NCBI GenBank assembly: GCA_947095535.1
Contig: OX352774.1
Coordinates: 181,038,200-181,102,199 of the forward strand
Direction: 5' to 3'
Length of the DNA stretch: 64,000 nt
From: Poecilobothrus nobilitatus
Taxonomy: Eukaryota; Arthropoda; Insecta; Diptera; Dolichopodidae
Shown here: positions 35,160 through 48,700 of the stretch, one piece after another
Position numbering within the stretch: position 1 is the stretch's first letter
Layout: the number at the start of each line of letters is the position of its first letter
Program-made: the position numbers and the translations under genes
The notes under the pieces: model-generated
What the model saw: the letters and a program-made list of their open reading frames with translations, nothing else
The model's database searches: none
What the model was told of the DNA's origin: nothing

Positions 35160-35289
35160 CTAATAAAAATAAAAAAAAATAAAAAGAAAAAAAAAGACAA
35201 AATATTGGATTAGAATATTTTAAGATACAAATTAATGATTAATGGGAATTAATTAAAAAAAAAAAAAAATCTTAACTCTTTTTACTTAC

Positions 35290-35769
35290 CACATTTTGTC
35301 TTAATAAATCCAATTTATCGCATTTTAAACGTGTCACTTCTTGTCTTAAACTATCAACTTGTGTTACTGTTTCATTTGGTGAACTACCCAAAACATTTTG
35401 TACATTACCAGGCCCAGTACCATCTAAACATAATGAACATGCTTTTGTTGTTGCTTCAGCTGATGACATTGATTCTAAACCAGTATCACTATCAATATAT
35501 GCTGCACCAGCATCAACATGATCAATTGGTTCTAAATCAACACTATTTAAACTTGAATTATCACTGGTTTCTGACATTGTAGCTGTTACACCATTATTAT
35601 TATTCATATTTTGTAAGTCTTTGGAATTTGCTACATTATTATTATTATTATTGTTATTCAAATTATTACTAATACTAATCGGACCGCGTGATGTTATATC
35701 TGGAGATGATGATGCCGATTCATTTAATGATTTTTTAGAAGAAGTTTTAGAATTGCTACGTCCCAACGC
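35290..35769 (-). CDS. Rapgap1: Rap1 GTPase-activating protein, penultimate exon (160 codons)
   Basis: The acceptor AATAATAG|GCGTTGGGA (AG at 35771-35770) and donor AATGTG|GTAAGTAAA (exon end 35290) define exactly 160 codons in phase 0. The product starts ALGRSNSKTSSKKSLNE and is Ser-rich (SASSSPD), as in the phosphorylated tail of vertebrate RAP1GAP. It then has an Asn-repeat and an acidic stretch with DSDTGLESMSSAE, close to the DTGLES(V/M)SS element I recall from RAP1GAP tails. It ends with the first half of a coiled coil (QEVTRLKCDKLDLLRQN). The Asn run is from AAT triplets and may vary in length between individuals. The open frame on the opposite strand at 35331-35582 is a shadow. Confidence 0.92.
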
Positions 35770-35854
35770 CTATTATTCATTGAAAAAAAGAAATAAAAAA
35801 ATAAATTTTAATTTTTAATATAATATTCAAAATAAAAAAATAAAAAAAACCTAC

Positions 35855-37468
35855 ATTTAAATTTGGAGTCTCTGATAGACTGTTATCCTTCTTTTTACTT
35901 GATGAAAGATTTAGTTTTTCAATTGAACCGGTACCATTTATTGGATTACTTTGATCAACACTTTGTGAACGAACTCTTGATATTAAAGCTTTCTTAACTG
36001 TATCAATAAATCTGGTTCCTGCATTAGAATTTTCAGCTTTTGGTGTTTCTGGTGTAGGACTGGCAGCTTCACCACTACCACCACCACTATTACACATTGT
36101 TAAATCAGCTCCTAAGAAATCTCTTGTTGTTTCTTTTAATTCTTCAACTAAATTTTGTAACAAGGATGTTCTTGTTCTTAATTCAAGTTTTGCAAACTTT
36201 TCTGCTTTATAACAAGAATTTTCTGCATTAATTAATTTCGTTAAAATAAATTCTTTAAAATCTTGTCCCTTACGAAATACTGAAGGATTTGGTAATGTTG
36301 GACCAAAGAATGGAACACCATCACGTGCTGTTACACTAATTTTGTACCTTGTATTCGGAGTATTTGGTTCAAGTGGTTGTACTACAATAAATGCATGCAA
36401 GAAATGACTTGCAATCATATCTGGTGAAAATGGTGTATTCGATTCTTGGAATACAATTGCCACAATATCATTACCAATATGTCGTTTACGTTGTAATTGT
36501 TGTGGATCACCTTCAGTATATGGAAGCATTGTTGATACATGAAACATAACTTCACGTTCTTTAAATACTTCATAAATTGCTGTATCACCTGTATGTCCAT
36601 TTTGTATATCTAAACCACCACGGTAACCTTTATGCTCTTTTAATTTAATTCTTTGACCCAAACAATCTAAAAATTCTTCAAATGCAGGTGATGCAGTATT
36701 ATTTGAAAATAATTCTTCTTCGGTTGTTTGACCGAATCTTTGGTATAAAACTCCAAACTTAAAATTTGAAACCAGAACATGTTCATCATAACTGGCAATC
36801 AATTGTGATGCTTTTGGACATAAAACTGGCATAAAACTATCAACATTTATTTGGTCATTTAAAAGCCTTGCCATTTTAATGGGACTTGGATTTGGTGCTA
36901 AACATGATGCTGGTATTATTTCATGCATTGTACCAGTTCTTAATCTTAATAAAATTCGTATATGTTCTTGATTTGCAACATTTTCATTTTTTATTGATAA
37001 TAAAACAGGACCTAATTGATCATCATGTCCAACTAAATTTGAATGTTCACGCCCCAAAAAGAATCGACGATAACATTTTGCTGTATCATCTGTTTCAAAT
37101 TTACCACGCCATGCAGTTTGGGGTAGTACAGCATTACCACGTGAATCAAATGAACATTCATGATCTGTACCATCAACCCAATAACCACCATTTGTTGGTA
37201 ATATTATCATTGAATATGGTCCTGATTTAGCCAATGCTTCTTCTAATAGCCTCTGTGATGATGGTATCGTTGAAACCACTGATGATTGTGATGATACAGA
37301 TGATTGTGATTGATAATGATGACCGTTTGATATATGACCTAATTGTGGTGATGCTGGTGTAGATGTTGACTGTGTTGATAAGGAATGCCGTAATATAGGT
37401 CGGCCATTACGATGATGTAAGTCGAGTGGTGAATTTGGACTACTTGGGATACGATCATCTCTTGCGCT
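35855..37468 (-). CDS. Rapgap1: Rap1 GTPase-activating protein, exon with the whole Rap-GAP domain (538 codons)
   Basis: This Rap GTPase-activating protein speeds GTP hydrolysis by the small GTPase Rap1, switching off Rap signalling in adhesion and receptor-tyrosine-kinase pathways. The exon runs from acceptor TTTTATAG|AGCGCA (AG at 37470-37469) to donor TTAAAT|GTAGGT (exon end 35855), both phase 0. Residues 1 to about 70 are a Ser/Gln/His-rich leader. Next come [12 protein letters not shown] and [11 protein letters not shown], the usual start of the dimerisation part. The catalytic domain spans about residues 227-423 of this exon. It includes [40 protein letters not shown], and [12 protein letters not shown] with the Asn thumb (codon 36472-36470), used by RapGAPs instead of an arginine finger. 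The segment after it keeps [10 protein letters not shown], similar to the SRSQSMD element of RAP1GAP. No GoLoco motif lies in this exon. The start codon is upstream and not certain. Confidence 0.95.
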
Positions 37469-40400
37469 CTATAAAATAAATAAAGAAATAAAAACAAATA
37501 AATTAACTTTATTGAAGTAAATTAAATTTAAATAATATATGGAGAAAGTCTGTAAAAAAAAGGATAAATAAAGTGGAACAAACAAAGTAATATTTACGTA
37601 CATATATTTTTATTTTCAATTAAATTAACGACAATGATTTGCTGTACAACTACTTAGAAAATTTAAAATAATTTTCTGTTAAAAAGGATTTCAGAAGAAA
37701 ACAAAAATATTGCTTAACATTAAAAATAAAATCTTTTTAAATCAATTCAAAATAATAATCCCCATAAATAAAATCCCTTACTCAAATCAATTTTATAAAT
37801 AAATGTACAATAATATAATATGAGTATAATACAAACTAATACAATGGAGTCATAGGTATATCCTTCCTTCCGTCCTATCAAATATATCAAATACAAATAG
37901 TACCAACAACAAAAAAATTTTTTTTTCTTAAGAAATCAAATAAATATTTAAAGAACGTGTACACCTGCCATTCCATTTAATTTTACTTTTTTTTTTTCTT
38001 TTAAAATCTCAAGATACTTTAAAAAGTATATTAGGTATATACATAATAATATGTAAAGAAACGTCTCAGATGGGTACATTTAATCTTATAGAGATGTACC
38101 TAAAATCCAATTTTACAATATCGGCTCGATTAAAAAAAAAAAAAATATAAATGTATCAAATTACGTGCTTCTTCTTATCGACTGCACATTAGGGATATCG
38201 TATTTATGTACATATGAATCAATATTCTATAAGAGGATAAAAAAAAAAACGAAAGAAAAATATTTTAAGCAATCCTGAGAATCCTTGCACACACTAAATA
38301 TAGAGTATTCAAACTTTCTTTATGGTTTGTCATTCGTCGTGAATGAGTTTTTAATGCGAGTCGTCTGCGTATGTATATGTGAAATCATAGCATGTAATAA
38401 ATAAAGAGAAACCATTCTTTTTCATTTGATATTCTGTACTCTTTGAAAAAAAAATTAGGATAGTATGAGAATATAACAAAACTATAAAAATAAAAACTAT
38501 AAGAAAACAACACTTAAGCCAAAATGAAAAAAAAAGAGTTTGTAACGATGCAAATCCTTCTGGAGCATTGGCATTTCAACTACCACATGTAAAAAAAAAA
38601 AAAAAAATTGTAAGATTTACAAACATAATTTTAAAACTGAAAAATTAAAAAAAAAGAAAAAGAAAACTTTGTAAAATAAGAAGAATATTTCTTATACTGA
38701 CTTTTAAGAACATGCATGATTCTATACTCCGATTAAAATTGGGACGAAAAAAAATAGGAAAAGTTTCACATATGATGATTTCAGAACATATAAGAATGTA
38801 ACAAGATAAGTAAGTTCTTAATTTATTTTATAATGGTTTTTGTTTTTTTGTGCATCCTAGACGTCCTGAAGAACTCTTGAAAAGTTGATGTAGTCACCAT
38901 GTGAATTATGTGAATTAACACATATGGATAAATGTGCATTATTATATACACCTATAATGTGTGTATATTATTACATTAGTTAAGGTGCAGGGATAACAAA
39001 ATCAAGAAAATTTTAAAGACTCTTAGCAAAGAATTTTTTTTTTGTAATTTTTGTTTTTGAAGAAGTATATAAAAAAGAAAAAATTGGGTGAAATAAATTT
39101 AACGATGTGTTTTATGACAGTAAATGTTACGTAAAATATGTGAAAACTCGTAAATTTAGTAAAAAACGAAACGGAAAGAAATAACTATAATTTTAAAATG
39201 AAACGTGATAAATTCTTTTAAATCAACAACTAACGCCCACGATTACTTTTCAAAATTTATTTTCAATTGTAAGCCAATTTTTTATTTAAAAAAAAAAAAA
39301 AAATGATTTTAAACTAAATCTTTTATAAGAATTATTTGTACTAAGATGTAGTGATATAAAATATGATATAAATGAATTTTATACAACTTAAGAAGAGGTA
39401 TATTACATCTGATATATGATGTGATCCAAACAATAATATATCTGATAAAATGATAAAAGGACTCAATATAAGTAGAAATAATAAATTAACTTTGAAAGCT
39501 GTTTAAGATCTTTTGTAGTTTGTGTTATGTAGCTTATTTTAGTAAAAAAAAATAGTCATTGACACTGAAGTTTTTAATATCCTTTGGTTTTGAATACAAG
39601 TTGAAAATATCATCTCAGATCATTTATCAATATCTAAACTACCTTACCATCATCAATAACACAATTATAATCCTTTTTTAACCCGGCCAAACTTTTTAAT
39701 TTAGAAAAGGATATATGACAATCTAATTCTAAAAGATAATTTAATATTAAAAAATAAAATATGTAGAAATCTTATGATTTCAATTTTACCAAATATTTTT
39801 TATATATTTAAACGAAATATTTAATAAAGCAAATTAAAGACCGCATTCTAAAATATATTATACAAATTAATATTTAATTAATTTTAAAATAAAAAGGATG
39901 AAAAAAAATTTTTCTTACAAATAAATATAATTTTGAGTTTCAAAAAGTTTACTACCATACAAATATAAAAAACACAAAAAATCCTTAATAAATTTTTAAT
40001 ATGGGTTAAATCCTTCATAAAATATAACATGAATAATTCACTTTCATCATTAAATATTAATATTTTTCTTCTATTTTATTCAAACGAATCCTAGAATTTA
40101 GTATTCGACAGGATTTAAGAGTTTTTTTCTTTTTTGTTTTTTTTGTTTTTTTTTTTGTTGAAAAGAGTAAGGATATTTCCTAGATTTATATAATTTAATA
40201 TTTAAATAAAATTTATATGTGCAGGATATTTTTGTATCCTGTTTTTGGTTCCACATATATGTATATGCAAATATTATATTGTATTTTGTATAAGTAAGTA
40301 ACTACACAATATATGAATATGAATTTATTTTTTTTTTATTTTTATGCTTATTGTTATCCTTTTTACAACCACAAATTATATTTTTGTTATTGTTATTTTT

Positions 40401-42649
40401 TACAAAAAAAAAAAAAAATTGTTTTTGGAAACCAAAAGTTTTATTTTAATTAGATAGGAATTTCCTAATATTTAAATTTTCTCACACCATATTAAAATGA
40501 TATGATTGAATAAAGGACTTTTCTACTTAAAGTTAAACATGAGATGAAAATATAGAAAACATAGTCGTCGCACCTTTTTTTTTTTTTAAACCTTTAAGCC
40601 TTTTAGAGAAATTAAGGATAAAATATATATGTATATTCTATATATTTAAAGTTACAGAGAAAAAAAAAAAAGGAAATACAAGTTCTAATCCTTGTATCAA
40701 AATGTATTTAAATGTCTGTTGAAATAATTACAGGTAAAAGTTATACCACATCATTTTTCATATACCTATACATATATATACCACATAAAAATGAATATTT
40801 AGGAAAAAATTATCTTCATCTTCTTTAATGGATTTACATAATAAATTAATTTTATAGAAAAGGAAGGTATATATGATGATTTCAAGTTAAAATATGAATT
40901 TAATTAAAAAAAAAAAACAAAATAAGAAGACTATGGCGCGGTCTAGAAAATATTATAACAATATTGTAAGAGTCTTTAAAAATGTTAACAGAATTCCAAA
41001 AAAAAATATATATATATACATATATATAATTCGTTTTCGAATGAAACCTTGGAAATAATTTCATCGAAACTCTTTTTTATTTAATGTTCATTCTAAAAAT
41101 TTACGTTAAAGTAATCAAAGTTTTATTTATTTTTTTTAATTCACTCATATTAACTCACTAAAAATCAGTCATTTGAATATTTATTTAAAAGTTAAGTAAA
41201 AACTGAAAAACAAAAAAAAAAAAAACAAAACACTTAAAAGGATTTAATTTGGTTTTTTTTGCGAGTTTTTTAAAGCATTAATTCTTAAAAAAAATAAATA
41301 CTGTCACCCCACAATTAAATTGTGTAAAGTATAATGATTTTATCGTACATTATAATGCATTCCATTAAGTACTCAAATTTTTCCACCTGAGATTCGTTTC
41401 TTTTTTTTTTTTTTGTTCTTGTGTTTTTGTTTTTTTTAAATCGATTCTATGCAAAAATAAGACAAAAATAAAAGAAGAAAATAGAAAAAAAAAGTATAAA
41501 TTAAGAAAAAAATAACAAAAAAAATATGTCAACACATTTTAATGTTTTAGAACGAGATAATCCTCTTTAGACGTGCTTTTCTTAAGCTTCAGTTACCTTT
41601 AATGCGAGTATTATTATTTTCACTTTTATATATAAAAAAAAAAAAACAAAGTTAGGGAAACGAAAATAACGAAAATAGATGGGATTTAAAGAAAAATGGT
41701 GAAGATATCTATTGAAAATTTTTATACTTATTCGAAAAAGTAAAAACTATATTAAATAATGGTACATTAATAAAACATTGGCAACAAGGTTCATTTAAAG
41801 TAATTATAACGGTTAAAGAAAAAATTTTTGTAAGTAACTTTCTTAAAACTGAGTTTAAATTGAGTTTAAGATTATTTAAAAAAGTGAATTACAGATTTTT
41901 TCATGTTGTCTATACACCATTTTATCACTAAATTTGAGCTTAAACTCAGTTTTAAGTTTGAAGTGATCGAAAATGTTAGGGAAATAATCTGAAACAGCCG
42001 CATAAACCGTTATTTTAATAAAAACAAAAATATGTATATAATAAAAGTGATAATTAAAAATATGTAGCACAAGTTCTTATGCCTTATTTTTTAGACTGTA
42101 TAAAATTCTGTACAGCTATTAATTTAAAAAAAATTTTTTTCATTCTCATTCTTTTTTTCTTTTAAAAATATCATATACAAATCCTTATGATGTTGCCTCA
42201 TTATCTCTGTGTAAACACCTATTTAATTTTCATATTTTTTTTTTTTTTTTTTTAACAATCTAGAATGAATTCATTCGAATTATTATTTTTTTTTTTCCAT
42301 TTCTTTTAAACTTCTAACAATTTTATATTAAAGTTTTAAAAGTTTTATAGATACAGGTGATACCATGCGCTACTATAATAAAAATAAAAATATAGTAATA
42401 AAAAAAAAAAAAAAAGAAATACAAGAATGCAAAATTTTGTATTAAATACTACCGGTTCAACGGGAAATTGTATACATTTTTCATATATTCATAGCAACAT
42501 AACAACATGGGTATCTTATAATCACAGGATACTGTAAAACAAGGAATTGCGAAAATAGAGTAAAATAAACGTTGCATTTATGTAATAATATCCTGATTTA
42601 TGTATGTTAAAAACAGTATAAATCATAAAGAATAGAATAAAAACTTTAC
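37469..42649 (-). other. Upstream intron(s) of the Rap-GAP gene
   Basis: On the minus strand this precedes the acceptor at 37470-37469. It is over 5 kb of A+T-rich sequence with no further coding exon that I can support. I scanned it for a GoLoco-encoding exon (pattern ...QSxRLDDQR) and found none. It contains the inverted repeat at 41842-41956. Confidence 0.5.
41842..41956. repeat. 16-bp perfect inverted repeat, 115-bp span
   Basis: CTTAAAACTGAGTTTA at 41842-41857 and its exact complement at 41941-41956. The left arm is followed by a second, shorter copy (TGAGTTTAAG), and the homology weakens both outwards and inwards. It is consistent with a small foldback insertion inside a Rap-GAP intron. 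No target duplication was seen. Confidence 0.6.
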
Positions 42650-42720
42650 CATTGCAGTGAGTCCTTTTCAAAATAATAAGTAAGGGTGTAAAAAGTAGCG
42701 GTTATGCAACGAAGCATGAA
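42650..42720 (-). CDS. Candidate upstream exon carrying the Rap-GAP start codon (tentative)
   Basis: The minus strand reads ...CTGCAATG|GTAAAG, a fair donor with the exon ending at 42650. The ATG at 42652-42650 would join in phase 0 to AGC GCA AGA at 37468 and give a protein starting [13 protein letters not shown], about 749 residues long. Against this, the start codon would be the very last exon codon, an upstream out-of-frame ATG lies about 65 bases before it, and there is no independent evidence of transcription. An alternative start in an exon outside the window is at least as likely. Confidence 0.2.
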
Positions 42721-45700
42721 TTAAAAAAGAACAAAAAACAAAAAAAGAAAAGTCTATATTATTATTGTGTTCTCTGAAAATTGAATTTTTTTTTTTTTTT
42801 TTTGTAGATTTTTTTAATTTCCTTATAATCTATATGGCAGATGAAATATGCATCATTTTTATGATACAAACTATAAAAAGAAAAACTTAAAAACATGAAC
42901 TTTTACTATAATTCTTATGTTAAGAATGTATAAATTATTAGTTTTGGTATAAAGTAAGAGTGTAAGTAATTTAAAAGGCTTTGAATAGAAAAAAAAAAAA
43001 ATATATTAAAAATAAGTTTATCGGAAATCTGCTTTGGATATGCAAAACAGAAGAACAAACAAAGATAGTAATGGTATATAAAATCTTAAAAGTACATTAC
43101 TTTGATACCCCTCTATTACCTTATTCATACCCATTTTTCATTACGAAAATATAATATATATACTTATGTATTAAAATTAAGGAAGAAAATATAATATATA
43201 TACATACTTATGTATTTTACACATCTACATATATAAGGATATGAAAAAGTTATGTTGTATGTTGTTCTTACTCTTCTTATTGCAAATGTTGTTTTGAGAA
43301 TGTGTTTTTATTTTTATTTTTTTTTGTTGCATTAAAAATGTGAAAATGATTTGGTTTTATTTTTTCACATTATATTTTGTTTTTCCTTATTTTTATCAAC
43401 TAAGGAAAATATTTACTTTCCCAACATTATGATGAGTGTAATGTAAAGTTTAGTTCAGTTTTTTTTAAATATTATATAATATAATAATATATTTATTTTT
43501 TTTTAAATAAATTAAGAACATTTTTCAAGGATTTGTTGATTTTATTCATTTATATTTTTTTGCTCGTTTTTTTCTTCGGAAATAAGTCTTTAAAGTAATT
43601 TTTTTTTAAATGTTACTTTTTAAAGTTTTTCTCGGGTTCACGATAGAAATATCAAGGTAAAATTAAAGAACATTTATTTACAACTAGGTAATATTAAATT
43701 AAATTTATGATATTTTAAGTCGAAATTTTCAAGAAATTTTTCTATTTATATTCATAAATACAAATGATTTATGAATTGCCGGATATAAATTGCTATATGC
43801 TAAAAACAGAGTAAAGAAAATTGCTGTATGCAGTGAAAAGAGTAAAGAAATTTAATACTCATTTCATAGTATTAATTTTACTATTAAAAACAATTATTTC
43901 TAGAATTCTTTAGTTAAAGCCTGAAAAAGAATGGACTTATAAAATGGAGACATAATGTACAAAAGATTTAAAAAGCAAGATATCTGGGATCCTTAGTTTT
44001 TAAGCGAGTCATATTATATTGAGATTCAACAAGAAACTGTTTACCTCTACAAGATTATACATAACAAAAGAGGGGACACATATCATAACACATATTATAA
44101 ACAAAAGATTTAATCAAGTCGAATGAATATGAATAAAGTTTCAGTATGAAACGCTCTTATAGTAATAAATTAATATAATTTCTATATCTAGACTGTAAAT
44201 AAGACAATTGGTTCGTGTTATTACGAACCGGTTGTCTTATTAGTAGACATGCTACAGATTAAATATGCATATGAATCTTAAATATGTATTGTAGATTTTG
44301 TAGAGGAATTGACACGATAGAGAATATTCTAGTCTGACAAGAAAAATATGGAAATATCTCGGCAGTTTCTTTCACCAAGACTTATATGAACTATCATGGA
44401 TTCGAGAAGTTTTCGTCAGAATGGTATTATCTGGCGAAACTTATTACCAACTTTAACTGAATAGATTCTTCTACGTTTTCGAAGTACACTACTGATCTAA
44501 AGTCTTGTGATAATTGACGCGTTAATGATCTCCCTCATCAATAAAAAAGAAATAAATTTGTAAATATTATAAAAAATAACCTACAATTTTATTGATACAA
44601 ATAAATTAATTTATTGAAATTCAAATCAGTTCAAAACCATATTATATTTTTAAATTTCCTTTAAATATTTCCGTGTTTATATTTGTTAAAAAAAAAAAAA
44701 AAAAACTTTACATTGTTATTTAAATTAGATCAATCCTCTATTTATTTTTAAACTACAATACTTTATTTAAAAAGTGATATTACAATCATAATATTGAAAC
44801 TTTGATAAATCATAGATAATAATAAAAAAAAAAAAATAACCTTGAAAATTCTAAACTAGCTATACACAATACCTTTTACTTTCCTTTTTTTTATGTTTTT
44901 TTTTTTTGCTTTTTACGTTTTTTTTTTATTACAAAAGACAAGATTTTTAAATAAAAATTGAAAAAATGGGCATAAAATAAACAGATAAATAGAACATTTA
45001 CCACAGACAAAATTTTTGCAGATAATATTTTTATTTTATTACAAATACAAATTTCAAAATCATTTTTTTTTTATTTTCTTATCTTATATAAACAAAGTCA
45101 TAAAAAAATAAAAAAAAATAAAAATTCTGATTTCATTTTCTCTACTTTCAATATAATTAATGGTCTGAGTACAAATAAAAATTATTCCAATTTCTTATCA
45201 TTGAATAAATTTTTCATTTGCGATTCATTTTTTATTCAAACATTTTTTTTTTTTTTTTACTATTTCTGTTACTTATTCCTTCATTAAAATTTTCTCATAT
45301 CTCTGATAACGATTAGAAATTCCAAACAAAATGAAAATAAAAAATACAGGACATAATTTTAAATTTCGACAGATAAGGATTCACAAATTATGTACCTTGA
45401 ATGATATTCAAACAATAAACTGCCAAAAAAAAAATACATTTCACAATATTTTCGCATTATTTTATATTAAAACCATATTGTAATCAAAATCGTAATAAAC
45501 TCTGTTTAATTAAGTAATTTTCTTTCCTGTTTATCAGTTCCGTTCTATTTTCTAAGATCCGGTCTTATGAAAATCATTTAAATCACATTTTGTTAATTTT
45601 AACACATTAGAAAAAAAAAAAAAAACAACACATATGGTTTCATAAAAGAACTCATCACTCAAATTAAATTCTCATGAAATCAATTGAATAATTTTCCGAT

Positions 45701-48700
45701 CAAAGAAACCCTATTTTATATGACAACCTGAATATATCCTTATCTCATTGAAATATGATTCATTACAAGTGGTTTAACAAAAAGACAAAAAAAAAAAACA
45801 GAAATAAAAAAAATATATATGTTATATCCGGTCCTCAACCGGAAAGGCGCCGGCTTTGTTTAAAAATAACAAAAAAATTCTGCAACACTTCAACAAATCA
45901 TTCATCACTATAGTCAATTTAAATTTTTTGTAAATGAATCCTTAGAAGTGAATTTTTTTTTTTTTTGTTTTTTTTACATGGTTTTACTTCTATTTTTTCT
46001 TAAATAAATTATTTACAGTTACATACTTGAAGAACATATTGCACAATATTTCAAAATAAATAAATAAATAAAATAATTTACGATTCTTTTTATATAAAAA
46101 AAAAAAATAAATAAATACATAATATATAGTCAATTATTCTTAATAAGGATAGTAGAAAAAACCACAAAAGAAAATTCTTCTAAATAACACGAAATATTAA
46201 ATGATGACGACTTTTATATTGAATTTCAATATTGTGTTTAAAAAAAAAATGTTTAGTTGTTGAAACAAAAATATAACATTTAACATTTATATCGCTAGCC
46301 ATTATAACATTTAATATTACTAGTCAAGGATCAGAGCATATATAACTGAATACCTAAGTATCAAAAATGTCAAGGACATACATTTTTATGTTATCATAAC
46401 CTAAAAAAAAAAAAACCGAGATAATAAAAGTTTTTTATTGTATAAATTATGTTTCAAAACCATTTTTCTTCTTTTTTTTTTTGCTCTTTTGCATAAAATA
46501 TGAGAATTAATTCGTTTAAAATATTTGAAATTTCCAGTTAATTTATTATGATGAAAGTAAAAAGGATATTTTTTGCGTTTATTTTTTAAATTATTATTCG
46601 CTACTTTACATAAACTGTTTTACAGTCATGGCAAATATATATTAAGCGTTAAAATTATATAAAAATAAAAAATAAAAGTAAATTAACACGTTCTTTTTTA
46701 ACTGTTTGGATAATGAGACAGATATGAAACCCATTAAATTCACAAAATATTTTTTAAATAAACACAGCAATTCATTGATTACTCAGTAGCATATTAAATT
46801 GTTAACTGTAAATCCCCAAAAATCTAAATTATTTTTATATAAATCAAAAATTCTTGAATTATTTTCTTATTTACACTAACTTCTTCTTCTTATAACTTAA
46901 AAAAAAGAATCGTATTACATTGGTAAAGAGCGTATTATAATGCTTTAAAAATTAATTCTAAATTTTTGTCCTTAATTCTAAGTACCTACATAAGCACTTG
47001 AAAGAAATTTGTTTTAAAACTAAAACAATTTTGATGCAATATTTTAACGAATACACATATATTTTGAGAATAAAATTAGACCTTTCATGTGATTTTTTTT
47101 TTTTTTTTGGTTTGAATACCGTACATATCCTTATAACAAAAATTGAGTTCTAAGAAATGAAATTTTTATATACAAAAGGACCTGTAACTAATATAAAAAT
47201 AAATATATTTAGGTTATATAAACAAAAACAAATTTAAATTTATTCTCTCAAAGCAAGTTAAAAAAAAAAAAAAAATGCCTTGAATATTAATAAATTCTTA
47301 ATAAATTATAACACAATATGCAAAGAAATATGTGAAAATAAAAAATAAAAATGTACGCGAAAAATTTTCCCATTTTCTTTCTTTTCGATTAGCTATATCT
47401 CTTTTCACAATTTTTTTTACAATAAGAAAAAAATCATAGAACATTTGAACTTTTTGTTGACCTGACACCGAACAGTCCTTGAAATATTGTCTGTTTACAG
47501 AAAATATACAATATACATATATATCTTTTTCATAAAAATTTATGAATTACCCCATCTAAAAAAAAGTACACTGGGATTACGGATTATGGAAGAAAAAATG
47601 TATGTATAATCTCAGATAAAAAAAATATTATTCTATAAATATATTGTCAGTGTTAAGTGTTTTGTCTATAAAAAAAAACAATAAAAAAAAAATTTTGCTG
47701 AGAATAAAATAAAACGCGCATATTTCCAATAGAACGTGATCTGAAATTTTTAATCTATACATAAATTTTATGACACACGATAGAAAACAATACATAAAAA
47801 TTTTTTAACTAAGGATTCAGTACAATTTATTTGAAACCTTGTCGTCTAACAATAATTTAATTATAATATTTCAAGTTAAGAAAAAAACATGTATGGTCTT
47901 TCATTAGAACATTCTTTAAAACTATAAACTTCTATTTGAGACTGAATATACCGGATTATATAGGAATTGGGTTACATGCTGTTAGCTTCTTTTCCTATTA
48001 GTTACGTATACAGAACAGATAAATACATATAATAGAAATGGATTTCGAGTAAAAAGGTCGGAGGCAAAAATATCGTATTGAAAAAATGTCGGCGAACAAA
48101 ACATCTCGTTAATTAATTTAAATTTAATTCGTAGTATGTATTTTGGAAAAAGGGAATAAATCATGATTTTAAATCCAACACTAAAATTTCACAAATATTC
48201 TATAAAAATTGTATAAACTCTTAAATTTTAATTAAATTCTAAAATTCCTTTTGGCAACTTTTTTTCCGCAACATTTTGCGGCGACATTTTTTAAATGCGT
48301 TTTTTTTGCTGTCAGTTTGCGACATTTTTGCACGCTACTTTTTGAACTGTTACCATAGAAATGTCATTTTATTCTAGAAGATCTTAATTATTGTATAGAG
48401 AGTTTTAAACAAATGTTAAATAATATTATGGTAATGTATTCTTTAGACTAAGATTTTATTTGACAAAAATACTTTAGATAAAAAGAAACCAACACCGTAT
48501 TTCTTCATAATTTTTTTTTACAGATTTGATTTTTTTGTTGTTATCCCATTTTTTTCCACTATTTCCCTTATTTTTTTTTTTAGTTTTGTTTATGTTTTGT
48601 TACAATGCGGTTCCATTGAGATTTCCGTAAATCCAAAGGGGGCGATTATGATGCTTCCTATTCAACGTTGTGTGGTTTTATTCTTTTTGTTTTTCTTCTG

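Noticed and set aside
35331..35818. Plus-strand ORFs opposite the Rap-GAP tail
   Set aside because: They are antisense to the confirmed minus-strand exons; the Leu runs come from complemented Asn and Gln codons.
36886..37230. 114-codon plus-strand ORF
   Set aside because: It is antisense to the Rap-GAP exon and His/Leu-rich from complemented codons.
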